Source: Lewinellaceae bacterium SD302 (GTDB lineage: Bacteria; Bacteroidota; Bacteroidia; Chitinophagales; Saprospiraceae). Taken from it: DNA of 64,000 bases. The stretch covers positions 1 to 64,000 of the forward strand of contig PDLQ01000001.1 in the NCBI GenBank assembly GCA_002591745.1, written 5' to 3'. Within the stretch, counting starts at the first letter, position 1. Every line of letters starts with the position of its first letter. Both the position numbers and the translations under genes were made by a program. Below are positions 35,557-45,400 of this stretch, in pieces. Under the pieces are notes generated by a model that was given only the letters and a program-made list of their open reading frames with translations, had not been told where the DNA came from and made no database searches.

Positions 35557-38500
35557 ATGTTCAAAGCATACTACCTATTTATCAGCCTGGCGATGGTCCT
35601 GTTTTTCGGGAATCCACTGTCTGCGGCTACCATTACGGTTAACAATACTGCGGATGCCGGCGCGGGCACTCTTCGTCAGGCCGTAATGGATGCCATGCCC
35701 GGCGATACCATCCTATTTGATGCCTCCACAAATTTGTCAATTATCTCCCTCGCTAGTCAAATCGACGTATCCGATGATCTAACGATCATTGGTAACGGAG
35801 AACTGATGACGGTTCTGAACGGCGGTGGTGCCACCCGCCTGTTTAACGTGACCGACGGAGCCGTATCCATCTCTGGTATGGGAATCGGCGGCGGTTCAGC
35901 AACTAGCGGAGGGGCCATATTCGTCGGTAGCGATGCCGATCTGACCGTTTCCAATATTGCCTTCGGGGCAAACTTTGCCTCGGGTGCAACTGCCACTGAA
36001 GGTGGTGGTGCCATTGCCAACGACGGAGGTTCGGTCAGCGTGATGTCTTGCGTCTTCACTAATAACGCAGCCAACGGAGCAAGTGGTAGCGGTGGCGCGA
36101 TCCTGAACCTGAACAGTGGCACGTTAAGCGTCACCGATTCTGATTTTAGTGATAACAGCAGTTCACGTGCCGGAGGTGCCATCGAAGATAATAGTACCAA
36201 TGCCTCTTCCGTCGTTATATCCAATTGCGATTTCACGAACAATATAACCGGCCCTGCTCCCGGCAACGGTGGCGCCATTCATATTACCGGCAATGGTGGT
36301 ATGTCCATCACCGGTGGTACCTATTCCGGTAACGTAGCTGCCCGTGAAGGTGGTGCTATCTGGAACGGAAGTGGCGTAATGGGAATTGAAAGCGTGACCA
36401 TCGACGATAATGAGGCCAATGGCCCGGCCTCCGACGACGGTGGCGGCGGTATTTTCAATAATGGCGGAACCTGTATGATCTTCGGAGAAACTACCATCAC
36501 TAATAATCGTGCCCTGGGCACTTCCGGTAGCGGTGGCGGTATTCTGAATGCCACCGGTAGTACCATGACAATCTCTAATGCCGTACTACAAGGGAATTCA
36601 TCCAGCCGCGCGGGTGGTGCCATCGAAGACCAGTCTGGCGCAGGAACTACCCTGGCGCTTTCCAACGTCGACCTGATGACCAATACTACCGGCCCTAGCC
36701 CCGGTAATGGCGGAGGTCTGCACGTTACCGGACCCGGTGATGTCAGTTACGTTGGCGGTATGGTTTCCGGCAATACTGCTGCTACCGAAGGTGGTGGTCT
36801 CTGGAACCATACCGGAACCATGAATCTGGAAGACCTCAGCATCATTAACAACGAAGCACAGGGCCCCGACGCCAATCATGGTGGTGGTGGTCTGTTCAAT
36901 CTTGCTGGCGGCACTATGACGCTTTCCGGAGATATGCAGCTCATTGGCAACAGTGCTACGGGAACTTCCGGTAGTGGCGGTGGTATTCTGAATAGTCTGG
37001 ATGCATCATTGACGATTGAAGGTGCTACTTTCCAATCAAATACAGCCAATCGGGCCGGAGGAGCAATCGAAGATATATCGAACGACGATGATGTTCTGGT
37101 AATCAATAATACTGATTTTCTCAATAATGAAGCTGGTAGTAACCCCGGTAATGGTGGCGCATTGCACATCACCGGTAGCGGCCGCGTAGAAATTACGGGC
37201 GGTAGCGCACAAGCTAACGTCGCCGCTCGCGAAGGCGGTGCTTTCTGGAACGGTTTCGGACGAATGATTCTCTCCGGAGTCAATATCATAGATAATATCG
37301 CCCAGGGTGATGCTCCGGACGATGGCGGCGGTGGTATCTTCAACAACGGTGGTTTCGTAGTAATGAATGGCCTTTGTACGGTTTCCGGAAACATGGCTAC
37401 CGGTACTGCCGGTAGCGGTGGAGGTATATTCAATGGCCCGAGAAGTTCACTGGCCATTAACTTCTGCAGAATTTTAAATAATACCGCTAACCGCGCCGGT
37501 GGTGGTATTGAAGATCAGTCTGGTCCACCTGCGATCTCTATCACGAATAGCTCCTTCAGCAATAACAACGCCGGGGTAAGCCCGGGCAACGGTGGTGGTA
37601 TTCATCTCACCGGAAACGGCAATATCAGCTTGTCCAACGTATCTTTTACAAATAATCAAGCCGTTGAGGGAGGTGGTCTCTGGGTCGGTACCGGCCGGGC
37701 AATCCTTACGCGTACTTTTTGGTTTGAAAATGTCGCTACGGGCGACGAATCCGACCAGGGTGGCGGTGCCGTTTTCGTACTCCCCGGTGGAGAGCTTATG
37801 GTACGCCGTAATTCAGCCTTTGTCGGAAATATGGCCACCGGAGCCTCCGGTAGTGGTGGGGCTATCCTGGCTACAGATAGTACGACACTTACCGTTATGC
37901 AATCTCAGTTTATGCAAAACACTGCTTCCCGTGCAGGTGGTGCTATCGAGGATCAGTCCGGCGGACGAGCGGTTACTGAGATCGTTGATGTAGAATTTAC
38001 CGAAAATACGACGGGTGCTGCGCCTGGTAACGGTGGGGCCATTCACATTACCGGAGCCGGTAGTATGAACATTACCGGTGGTAAGGCTGCGTTCAACGTA
38101 GCTGCCCGCGAAGGTGGAGCTTTCTGGAACGGTGCCGGTACGATGATGATCGACAACGTCAACATTCACGACAACGTGGCCAACGGTACTTCCACCGATG
38201 ACGGTGGTGGTGGCGTATTCAACAATGGGGGTGTCGTACGCATCGAGAACAGTACCATCTGGAACAACAGTGCCCCTGAAGGAGCGGGTGCCGGTGGTGG
38301 TATCTTTAACCTTGATGATGGCAACCTCTTTATTGTTTCCTCCACGATTTCCGGCAACTCGGCCAATGCCGGTGGTGGCATCTTCAACGGAGATACTACC
38401 GTGGTCACAAATTCAACCATCGCCTTTAACGAGGCAGTTGAGATCGGCGGTGGTATTTTTGCGGCTGATGATGCTTTATCCTGCCTCGGCGGTACGATTG

Positions 38501-39159
38501 CAGCGGCCAATACAGCATCCAGCAATGCTGACGTAGCGGGTGGTGACTTTACCACCAACACTTACAATTTAATCGGTACCGGTAGCGGAATTTTCCCGAT
38601 GGGTGGTACCGGCGATATCGTGGGTACTGATGGCACCCCGGTAGACGCGTTTTTGGATACTTTGGCTGATAATGGTGGTGATCAACTTACCATCGCCCTG
38701 TTCTGCGAAAGCCCGGCCATTGATGCCGGTAACCCCGGTGACGATACGGAGGACCAACGCGGCTTGTCCGTCGCTAATGGTACTCGCGATATTGGTGCCT
38801 TCGAAAGTCAGGATGGCGAATGTGAAGACCGTGATCTTGGTGGAGACCTAAGACCGATTGCTCAGGGCAACACGCCAAATGACGGTCAAACCAGCATTGC
38901 TACCAATGAAGTACAAAGCGCGAAAATATTCCCAAACCCTAGTTTCAGCCAGGCTGTAAACCTCGTTCTTCCGTATCGTACGGATGCCAACGCGACAACT
39001 GAGGTCCAGTTATTTGATCTCTCCGGTAAAATGCATTTCCGCAATGTATTTGGTTCCGGTCAGCATCGTTTGGAACTTGGTGATCTGCCAACGGGAACTT
39101 ACCTGTTGCGCCTGATTACCAATGGTGAGACGGAGAGTCACCGCTTACTATTAAAGTAA
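35557..39159 (+). CDS. Giant parallel beta-helix adhesin-like protein, T9SS-secreted
   Basis: About 1200 residues from the ATG at 35557; the frame is open to an ATG at 35527, but the signal peptide FKAYYLFISLAMVLFFG starts here. After ATITVNNTADAGAGTLRQAV (the usual N-cap of this family) comes a Gly-rich right-handed beta-helix built of short GGA(I/L) turns. Super-imposed is a tandem repeat of about 147 residues seen at the SGSGG(A/G)I site at bases 36085, 36526, 36970, 37411 and 37849, with a sixth, degenerate copy near 38290. Then follow a choice-of-anchor-Q-like region (AIDAGNPGDDTEDQRG) and a T9SS type A sorting domain (AKIFPNPSFSQAVNL to the end). Probably a surface adhesin or polysaccharide-binding protein; no catalytic site recognised. 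Confidence 0.85.
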   Translation: MFKAYYLFISLAMVLFFGNPLSAATITVNNTADAGAGTLRQAVMDAMPGDTILFDASTNLSIISLASQIDVSDDLTIIGNGELMTVLNGGGATRLFNVTDGAVSISGMGIGGGSATSGGAIFVGSDADLTVSNIAFGANFASGATATEGGGAIANDGGSVSVMSCVFTNNAANGASGSGGAILNLNSGTLSVTDSDFSDNSSSRAGGAIEDNSTNASSVVISNCDFTNNITGPAPGNGGAIHITGNGGMSITGGTYSGNVAAREGGAIWNGSGVMGIESVTIDDNEANGPASDDGGGGIFNNGGTCMIFGETTITNNRALGTSGSGGGILNATGSTMTISNAVLQGNSSSRAGGAIEDQSGAGTTLALSNVDLMTNTTGPSPGNGGGLHVTGPGDVSYVGGMVSGNTAATEGGGLWNHTGTMNLEDLSIINNEAQGPDANHGGGGLFNLAGGTMTLSGDMQLIGNSATGTSGSGGGILNSLDASLTIEGATFQSNTANRAGGAIEDISNDDDVLVINNTDFLNNEAGSNPGNGGALHITGSGRVEITGGSAQANVAAREGGAFWNGFGRMILSGVNIIDNIAQGDAPDDGGGGIFNNGGFVVMNGLCTVSGNMATGTAGSGGGIFNGPRSSLAINFCRILNNTANRAGGGIEDQSGPPAISITNSSFSNNNAGVSPGNGGGIHLTGNGNISLSNVSFTNNQAVEGGGLWVGTGRAILTRTFWFENVATGDESDQGGGAVFVLPGGELMVRRNSAFVGNMATGASGSGGAILATDSTTLTVMQSQFMQNTASRAGGAIEDQSGGRAVTEIVDVEFTENTTGAAPGNGGAIHITGAGSMNITGGKAAFNVAAREGGAFWNGAGTMMIDNVNIHDNVANGTSTDDGGGGVFNNGGVVRIENSTIWNNSAPEGAGAGGGIFNLDDGNLFIVSSTISGNSANAGGGIFNGDTTVVTNSTIAFNEAVEIGGGIFAADDALSCLGGTIAAANTASSNADVAGGDFTTNTYNLIGTGSGIFPMGGTGDIVGTDGTPVDAFLDTLADNGGDQLTIALFCESPAIDAGNPGDDTEDQRGLSVANGTRDIGAFESQDGECEDRDLGGDLRPIAQGNTPNDGQTSIATNEVQSAKIFPNPSFSQAVNLVLPYRTDANATTEVQLFDLSGKMHFRNVFGSGQHRLELGDLPTGTYLLRLITNGETESHRLLLK

Positions 39160-39193
39160 ACCGACTGCTTGCGGTTTAACAGGTTCATTTACG

Positions 39194-39230
39194 GAAGCGG
39201 CACCGAAATTATTTCGGTGCCGCTTCTTTT
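39194..39230 (+). terminator. Intrinsic terminator of the beta-helix gene
   Basis: A 16-bp perfect stem (39194-39209 with 39211-39226, GAAGCGGCACCGAAAT) is followed by TTTT, 35 bp beyond the stop. Confidence 0.92.
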
Positions 39231-39321
39231 GATGATAACTCAAGTGTCCCGGGCTGTTGATCTATTATGCCTTGAATCAGGTGGAGGTCTATTTCCTGGC
39301 TCAATAGATGAGAATATACAA

Positions 39322-39512
39322 CTACGCCTCTCCGAGGTGCTTTTTATAGAATTTCCAAATATCTCTGGCTACTTCTCTTCCCAGTTCAAGTCCTGCAACA
39401 TTGTCTGCCTGAATATGGTATCCGCCCAGTACTCTTGAAATCCCCGCCATCTCTGCGGGTTTTGTGAAAGTTGGAAACTCCAACGTTATCGTGTCATCCC
39501 AGAGGACCGGCT
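39322..39512 (-). pseudogene. C-terminal remnant of a vanadium-dependent haloperoxidase/PAP2-type gene
   Basis: In one minus-strand frame the sequence between the pyc stop and 39322 encodes about 62 residues, including EMAGISRVLGGYHIQADN followed by VAGLELGREVARDIWKFYKK and a stop. The SR-x5-GYH-x4-DN pattern matches the last vanadate/phosphate-binding motif of vanadium haloperoxidases and PAP2-like acid phosphatases (Arg and catalytic His). The first two motifs and about 300 residues of such an enzyme are absent, since pyc begins directly upstream. It is best read as a decayed 3' fragment left by a deletion or insertion. An ATG at 39448-39450 could initiate only 42 residues. Confidence 0.6.
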
Positions 39513-42500
39513 TTAGCCCAACTCTACCACCAGATCATCCTGCTCCACCAGTGTTTTTTCCTTCAAGTGAATACCCGTAACCTCCCCGTCCATCGGTGCG
39601 GTGATGGTGCTTTCCATTTTCATGGCTTCAATAATGAAGAGAGGGTCGCCGGATCTAACTTCCTGCCCCTTTTTGACCAGGATGCGACTCAGGTTGCCCT
39701 GTAGCGGTGAGCCAACTTCGTTGTCGGCCATAGCTTTACGGTTGGCGACTACCTTAATATTCTGCCCCTGGTCGTGGACTTGAACGGAGCGGGTCTGGCC
39801 GTTTAGTGCGAAGAAAACCAGTCGGTTACCCTGGTTGTCCGGCTCGGTCTTGTTGAGGTATTTGATGGTAATGGTCTTGCCGGGGGCAATGGTGACCAAA
39901 ATCTCCTCATTGGGTTCCAGGCCGTAGAAAAAGGCGGGGGTGGGGAGCCTGCTGACGTCACCGTAATTGGTCTTGAACTCGTGGTAATCGGCGTAAACCT
40001 TCGGGTAGAGTAGGGCGCTCAGTAATGCCTGTTCGTCCGGTAGCTCACCGAATTTAGCTTTGAATTCCTGCTTTGCTACTTTGAAGTCAATCGCCTCCAA
40101 ATGAGCGTTGGGTCGATCAGTGTATGGCTTTTCATCTTTGAGGACCATCTTCTGCATCTCGGGCGGGAAACCGCCGTCGATCTGCCCCAGGTCGCCGCGC
40201 ATCAGCGATTTTACACTATCCGGGAAGTCCAGTTTATGGCCATCATTCAGGATGTCTTCCTTGTTGTAACCGTTGCTGGTCATGAACATGGCCATGTCTC
40301 CGACCACCTTGCTACTGGGTGTTACTTTGATGAGGTTGCCGAATAGGTCGTTGGCAATCGCGTAATTAGCTTTGATGGTCTCGAACTGCTCTTCCAGCCC
40401 TAGTCCGCGCGCTTGCGGGCGCAGGTTGCTGTACTGGCCGCCGGGAATTTCACTCTCGTAAATACTGGCGGTTCCGGCCCGTAATTCCGTTTCGAAGGGG
40501 TAGTAGTAGCTGCGTACGGTTTCCCAGTAAGCGCTGAATTCATTGAGTTTGGCCAGATTCATTGGCTGCTCCCGTTCGTGGCCTTCCATCATGGCCACCA
40601 TGCTGTTGAGGCTGGGCTGGCTGGTGAGGCCGCTAAGGGAGGACATGGCGCAGTCGATCACGTCCACGCCAGCATTTACTGCGCTGAGGTAAGTGGCACT
40701 TTGAATTCCGCTGGTGTCGTGAGTATGCAGGTGGATTGGGAGATCGGTTGTTGACTTCAAAGTAGCAATGAGCCGTTCTGCCGCAAGCGGCTTGAGGAGG
40801 CCCGCCATATCCTTAATGGCCAGAATGTGGGCTCCGGCGTCTTCCAGTTTTTTGGCCAGCTCTACGTAATACTCGAGGTTGAATTTGGTCTTGGTCGGGT
40901 CCAGAATATCGCCGCTGTAGCAGATACAGGCTTCGGCCAGGGAGTTGGTCCGTTCGCGGACGGTCTTGATGGAGACCAACATATTCTCCACCCAGTTCAG
41001 GGAGTCAAAAATGCGGAAAAGGTCGATGCCGGTTTTCGCCGCTTCCTCGATGAATTGTTCGATCAGGTTGTCCGGGTAAGCCTTATAACCCACCGCGTTG
41101 CTGCCCCTGAGGAGCATCTGCAGCAGGGTGTTGGGTACGGCTTTACGAATTTTTGCCAGCCGCTTCCAGGGATCTTCTTTGAGAAATCGGTGGGCAACGT
41201 CGAAAGTGGCCCCGCCCCAGACCTCCATGCTGAAGAGTTCGCCGGCTTCACTTTTGGCAAAACTTTCGGCTACGTTCAGAAGGTCGTAGCTGCGCATGCG
41301 GGTAGCCAAGAGGCTCTGGTGACCGTCGCGGAAGGTGGTGTCGGTGTATTGAATTTCCTTACTGTCCTTGAGCCATTTGACAAAACCCTCACGGCCTAAG
41401 TCTTCTAAGCGGTTCTTGGAGCCGGTGGGGAATTCGGCGTAGCGCTCATAGGCGGGCACTTTCGCTTTCAAAAAGCTTTTACCTTCAACCACCTTACCAG
41501 CCACATCCGGATTGCCGTTCACAACCGTCTCGGCTAAGTAGCGAAGCAGGCGGGTGCTACGGTCACGGAAGTTTCGTGAATCCATCAACTTCGGATGCTC
41601 CGGAATAAAGCGCACGGTTGCTTGTCCCTTGCGGAAAGTACCATTTTCCAGTAGGTTCAAGAGGAAACTTATATTGGTCTTGACGCCCCGGATACGGAAC
41701 TCCCGCAGGGCGCGGTGAAGCCGGTCGCTGGCTCCTTCCAGGGTTCGCCCCCAGGCAGTGACTTTCACCAGCAGGCTATCGAAATAGGGACTGATGACCG
41801 CGCCGGGGAAAGCTGAACCGGCATCCAGCCGGATACCCATGCCACTGGCGGAGCGGTAGGCGATGAGGGTGCCGTAATCCGGCTTGAAATCGTTGGCCGG
41901 GTCTTCGGTGGTTACCCGGCACTGGATAGCGAAGCCCTGGGCTTTTACGTCCGATTGCTCGTTGATAAATATAGTCTTGTGACTCAGCGGGTAGCCCATG
42001 GTGATGAGGAACTGGCTACGCACGATATCAATGCCGGTGATTTCCTCCGTGATGGTGTGTTCCACCTGCACGCGGGGGTTCACTTCGATGAAGTAAATAC
42101 TTTCGTCCTGATCGACCAGGAACTCTACCGTTCCGGCACAGTAATAGCCTACTTCATGGCCCAGGCGTAGGGCGTATTCGTAAAGTTTATCTCTGGTTTC
42201 TTGTTTCAGATTGGCAGCTGGCGCTACTTCAACTACTTTTTGAAAACGACGCTGCACGGAACAATCACGTTCGTACAAGTGGACCAATTTGCCGTGGCGA
42301 TCACCCAGCAACTGAACCTCAATGTGGCGTGGGTTCTCAATGAATTTTTCCAGGAATACCGTACCATCGCCGAAGGCTTTCAGCGCTTCGTTGCTGGCCT
42401 CTACGACTTCTACTTTCAGGTCGTCTTCGTTACGTACGACTCGCATTCCGCGTCCGCCGCCGCCGCTGGCTGCTTTAATTATGACGGGAAAGCCAATTCG

Positions 42501-42974
42501 ACGGGCTTCCTTTACGGCCAGTTTGGGGTTGGAAATATCTTCTTTACTATCTTGAATCAGTGGAACATCGACCCTGCGAGCCAGTTCTTTGGCGGCTACC
42601 TTATCGCCGAGCTGATCCATGCTGTCCGGGCTAGGTCCGACAAATTCAATGCCGGCGGCCAGACAGGCCCGGGCAAAGTCTACGTTTTCACTCAGAAAGC
42701 CGTATCCAGGGTGGATGGCGTCTACGCCTTTTTCTACGGCTAGTGAAATAATGCCGTCGATGTTGATGTAGGGCCGTAGCGGCTCGTCGTCGGGGCCCAC
42801 TTGGTAGCTCTCGTCGGCCTTATAACGGTGCAGACTGTAGCGATCTTCGTAGGTATAGATCGCTACGGTTTTGATTTTTAACTCACTGGCTGCCCGCAGG
42901 ATACGGATGGCAATCTCACCGCGATTGGCGACGAGAATTTTCTTGAATTTCTTGGGAGTTGGCTGGGTCGACAT
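39513..42974 (-). CDS. pyc: Pyruvate carboxylase
   Basis: Biotin enzyme making oxaloacetate from pyruvate, bicarbonate and ATP. At 1153 residues it is the full single-chain form. It comprises a biotin carboxylase domain (KKILVANRGEIAIRILRAA at the start; ATP-grasp GGGGRGMRVV; the EVNPRVQVEHT signature), a carboxyltransferase domain (DTTFRDGHQSLLATR; HTHDTSG metal site), a tetramerisation region, and a C-terminal biotinyl domain with EAMKME (biotinyl Lys at about 1119). Bases 40074-40083 (FKVAK) and 40758-40767 (IATLK) carry two copies of the dispersed motif in opposite orientation. Not in an obvious operon; trpG lies 310 bp upstream in the same direction. Confidence 0.97.
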   Translation of the reverse strand: MSTQPTPKKFKKILVANRGEIAIRILRAASELKIKTVAIYTYEDRYSLHRYKADESYQVGPDDEPLRPYINIDGIISLAVEKGVDAIHPGYGFLSENVDFARACLAAGIEFVGPSPDSMDQLGDKVAAKELARRVDVPLIQDSKEDISNPKLAVKEARRIGFPVIIKAASGGGGRGMRVVRNEDDLKVEVVEASNEALKAFGDGTVFLEKFIENPRHIEVQLLGDRHGKLVHLYERDCSVQRRFQKVVEVAPAANLKQETRDKLYEYALRLGHEVGYYCAGTVEFLVDQDESIYFIEVNPRVQVEHTITEEITGIDIVRSQFLITMGYPLSHKTIFINEQSDVKAQGFAIQCRVTTEDPANDFKPDYGTLIAYRSASGMGIRLDAGSAFPGAVISPYFDSLLVKVTAWGRTLEGASDRLHRALREFRIRGVKTNISFLLNLLENGTFRKGQATVRFIPEHPKLMDSRNFRDRSTRLLRYLAETVVNGNPDVAGKVVEGKSFLKAKVPAYERYAEFPTGSKNRLEDLGREGFVKWLKDSKEIQYTDTTFRDGHQSLLATRMRSYDLLNVAESFAKSEAGELFSMEVWGGATFDVAHRFLKEDPWKRLAKIRKAVPNTLLQMLLRGSNAVGYKAYPDNLIEQFIEEAAKTGIDLFRIFDSLNWVENMLVSIKTVRERTNSLAEACICYSGDILDPTKTKFNLEYYVELAKKLEDAGAHILAIKDMAGLLKPLAAERLIATLKSTTDLPIHLHTHDTSGIQSATYLSAVNAGVDVIDCAMSSLSGLTSQPSLNSMVAMMEGHEREQPMNLAKLNEFSAYWETVRSYYYPFETELRAGTASIYESEIPGGQYSNLRPQARGLGLEEQFETIKANYAIANDLFGNLIKVTPSSKVVGDMAMFMTSNGYNKEDILNDGHKLDFPDSVKSLMRGDLGQIDGGFPPEMQKMVLKDEKPYTDRPNAHLEAIDFKVAKQEFKAKFGELPDEQALLSALLYPKVYADYHEFKTNYGDVSRLPTPAFFYGLEPNEEILVTIAPGKTITIKYLNKTEPDNQGNRLVFFALNGQTRSVQVHDQGQNIKVVANRKAMADNEVGSPLQGNLSRILVKKGQEVRSGDPLFIIEAMKMESTITAPMDGEVTGIHLKEKTLVEQDDLVVELG

Positions 42975-43284
42975 ACAATAAATTATAGCTGCTCAAGGTA
43001 AGGTTATCATGTAGAATAAGCCCCTTCAATTGCAGGATTGTTTTACGATGCATGGTCGTATTATTCTTCGTTGAAGGCTTCCTGGTTTGCCCTGCCATTG
43101 CTGTTTCTATAAACGGGTCAGTCCCGTTAGATACATTGTCATAATACTATCTACTGCTTTTCTGTTTTCTACTTGCTTCTCCCAAATGTAGTGTTATTTA
43201 TGGGTTGGATGGAAAAGTAGCGGGTGAGGAAAGCCCCGGCTGCTTTTATGCATTGGCCTGTTCGTAGGAGTCTTCAGGTATATT
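42975..43284 (-). other. 310-bp intergenic region between trpG and pyc
   Basis: Contains the putative pyc promoter region near 42980-43050 (AT-rich) and a small hairpin AACGGG/CCCGTT (43112-43117 with 43123-43128) that could end the trp transcript, though without a good T-run. No open frame here has recognisable features. Confidence 0.4.
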
Positions 43285-43914
43285 TTATCGGGCGTGTCGG
43301 AGAGTAGAATTAGATGTGTCCTTCACTTTACAAATCCCTAGTAAATTTCCGATCATCCGTCTCCCCTCCGCCGTCATGATACTCTCGGGGTGAAACTGAA
43401 CGCCAAAGACTTTATACTTTTTGTGGCGCACCGCCATGATGCTCTGGTCATCCGCCGTACGTGCCGTCACTTCCAGGCAGTCGGGAAGGGTAGCGGGGTC
43501 GATACTCCAGCTGTGGTAACGGCCGGCTTTGAAATTATCGGGTACGCCGTTAAAGATCACGGAGTCTTTGACGGTGCGCACCATATCGTGCTCGATGCCG
43601 TGGTAGACTTCGTCAAGATTGTAAATATTCGCTCCAAAGGCTTCGCCGATCGCCTGGTGACCCAGGCAAACGCCGAAAATCACTTTCTCTGCGGCATACC
43701 GTTCAATCAAAGCCGGCATGATACCGGCTTCACTTGGAACGCCGGGCCCGGGGCTAAGGACGATCAAATCATAATTTGCCACGGCGTCGAGTTCGATCTT
43801 GTCGTTACGAAAAACATCGATGACCGTTGATGCATCCGTTTCGGTGGCTTCTTCGATGTATTGAACTAGGTTGTAAACGAAAGAATCGTAATTATCTAGA
43901 ATGAGAATTTTCAT
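43285..43914 (-). CDS. trpG: Anthranilate synthase component II (glutamine amidotransferase)
   Basis: Supplies ammonia from glutamine to TrpE for anthranilate synthesis, the first step to tryptophan. 209 residues. The class I amidotransferase signature LSPGPGVPSEAG is at about 53-64, the nucleophile Cys 83 in FGVCLGHQAIG, and the His 175/Glu 177 pair in FHPESI. It follows trpE by 6 bp. It could also serve aminodeoxychorismate synthesis (PabA), but linkage to trpE behind a Trp-rich leader favours tryptophan. The last 12 residues are a non-conserved tail. Confidence 0.93.
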   Translation of the reverse strand: MKILILDNYDSFVYNLVQYIEEATETDASTVIDVFRNDKIELDAVANYDLIVLSPGPGVPSEAGIMPALIERYAAEKVIFGVCLGHQAIGEAFGANIYNLDEVYHGIEHDMVRTVKDSVIFNGVPDNFKAGRYHSWSIDPATLPDCLEVTARTADDQSIMAVRHKKYKVFGVQFHPESIMTAEGRRMIGNLLGICKVKDTSNSTLRHAR

Positions 43915-43920
43915 GGAGGA

Positions 43921-45333
43921 TTATAATTTGACGGCTTTATCAAGAGATTTTGTGAGGGCGCGGAGTTTGTTGTAAACCTCCTGGGTTTCGCTTTCCTCGT
44001 CGCTGGCGGCTACCACTCCGGCCCCGGCCTGGTAGTAGAGTGTATTGTCCTGACTAAAGAAAGAACGGATCAGAATGGCCTGGTTAATGTTGCCGTTGAA
44101 ATTGACGAAGCCGATCGCCCCGCCGTAAAATCCGCGTTGTTGGTTTTCGTATTCGCCGATCAGTTCCAGGGCCTTGTATTTGGGCGCACCGCTAAGGGTA
44201 CCGGCCGGGAAGGTGTCGCCGAAAATACGGGCTGCCTGGCTACGGTCTTCCAGTCGGCCCTCCACGGTACTGACCAAGTGAATGACGTGACTGTAGTAAT
44301 GAACGTCCCGTAAGCTCTTTACTTCCACCTTACTGGTGTGGCGACTCAAATCATTGCGGGCTAAATCCACCAGCATAACATGCTCCGCATTTTCTTTGGG
44401 GTCTTTTAGCAGGGCTGCAGTAGCGGCTTGGTCTACCTCATCATTTCCGGTCCGTTTGTAAGTGCCGGCAATGGGGTTAAGACGGGCCGTTTCGCCGTCA
44501 ATAACCAATTGAGCTTCCGGACTGGAACCCATGATTCGGTAATCGCCGTAGTCGAAGTAGAAAAGGTAGGGAGAGGGATTAACACTCCTTAGTGCCCGGT
44601 AGACCTGAAATTCATCGCCCTGGAAGTCCCGCTGGAATTGACGGCTCAGTACAATCTGGAATACATCGCCCACTTGGCAGTGATGCTTACCCTTGCTGAC
44701 CAGCTCCCGGAACTGTTCATCCGTCAGATTGCTGCGTTCCTCTCCGGTGGGGCGGAAGGGGTGGACGGCTCCGGGACGGCGTAGGTAACCTTCTAATTCG
44801 TCCAGTCGGCTAGCTTCGCCGGTGGGGCAGTTTTCCAGCAAAATCAACTCATCGCGGTAGTGCTGGTAAATGAGCACGAAACGGTAAAGATGGTAGCGGA
44901 TATCGGGAGAACGGAGTACGCGTTTTTCCTCGTCGAAACTGAGCGTGTCGAAATACTGTACGCCCTCGAAGTTGGTGTGGCCGATCAGTCCGTTGAAGGG
45001 TTCCAGTTCAGGGTGGTCGCCATAGTCGAATTCGAAGCGGTCCGTAAAACGCTGTAAGGCATCGGGCACGTGTTCGTGGTCTCTGACCCGCATGCCGCCC
45101 GTTTGCTGGCGGGGCAGTCTCACGTTGATCACCCCCTTTGCTACTTTGAAGTCCGCCAAAGTATCCAGACCGATGAAGGAGTAATAATGTGCGTTATCAC
45201 GGCTCTCGTTACTTTCCAGTAATACGGGGTCGGTATAGCGGTCGCGCAGGCTCAGGTAGACGAGCACTGGCGTAAGCATATCCGCGGTGATGCGGCGGGT
45301 ATTGACGGTGATGTTTATTTTATGGTCGATCAT
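43921..45333 (-). CDS. trpE: Anthranilate synthase component I
   Basis: Converts chorismate to anthranilate. 470 residues. The N-terminal domain carries the tryptophan feedback motif LLES (38-41). The chorismate-binding domain is complete: PSPYLFYFDYGDYRIMGSSPE; NPIAGTYKRTG; DLARNDLSRHTSKV; TFPAGTLSGAPK; GFYGGAIGF. The start ATG (45331-45333) lies 10 bp beyond a terminator hairpin preceded by a leader peptide gene, so expression is probably controlled by attenuation as well as by feedback. Bases 45139-45148 (FKVAK) carry a dispersed-motif copy. The remaining trp genes are not in the window. Confidence 0.96.
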   Translation of the reverse strand: MIDHKINITVNTRRITADMLTPVLVYLSLRDRYTDPVLLESNESRDNAHYYSFIGLDTLADFKVAKGVINVRLPRQQTGGMRVRDHEHVPDALQRFTDRFEFDYGDHPELEPFNGLIGHTNFEGVQYFDTLSFDEEKRVLRSPDIRYHLYRFVLIYQHYRDELILLENCPTGEASRLDELEGYLRRPGAVHPFRPTGEERSNLTDEQFRELVSKGKHHCQVGDVFQIVLSRQFQRDFQGDEFQVYRALRSVNPSPYLFYFDYGDYRIMGSSPEAQLVIDGETARLNPIAGTYKRTGNDEVDQAATAALLKDPKENAEHVMLVDLARNDLSRHTSKVEVKSLRDVHYYSHVIHLVSTVEGRLEDRSQAARIFGDTFPAGTLSGAPKYKALELIGEYENQQRGFYGGAIGFVNFNGNINQAILIRSFFSQDNTLYYQAGAGVVAASDEESETQEVYNKLRALTKSLDKAVKL

Positions 45334-45342
45334 TGGGTATAT

Positions 45343-45378
45343 ATAAAAAGCCCGTCCGGACTGAGTCGGGACGGGCTT
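45343..45378 (-). terminator. trp attenuator (leader terminator hairpin)
   Basis: On the minus strand AAGCCCGTCC (45369-45378) pairs with GGACGGGCTT (45348-45357) around an 11-nt loop, followed by a T-run (45343-45347), 10 bp before the trpE ATG. A competing stem may form between 45402-45407 (at the leader peptide stop) and 45378-45383 (TAGGTA/TACCTA), abutting the terminator stem. Confidence 0.88.
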
Positions 45379-45400
45379 AGGTATGTCTAATGGATCAGGT

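Noticed and set aside
36085-38300. Regular spacing of near-identical short blocks resembling a CRISPR or VNTR array
   Set aside because: The blocks are in frame in a beta-helix protein, about 441 bp apart, and the intervening sequence is also repetitive; there is no spacer structure.
39169-39438. 89-codon plus-strand open frame after the beta-helix gene
   Set aside because: It starts within the terminator region and is antisense to the haloperoxidase remnant, which has recognisable motifs.
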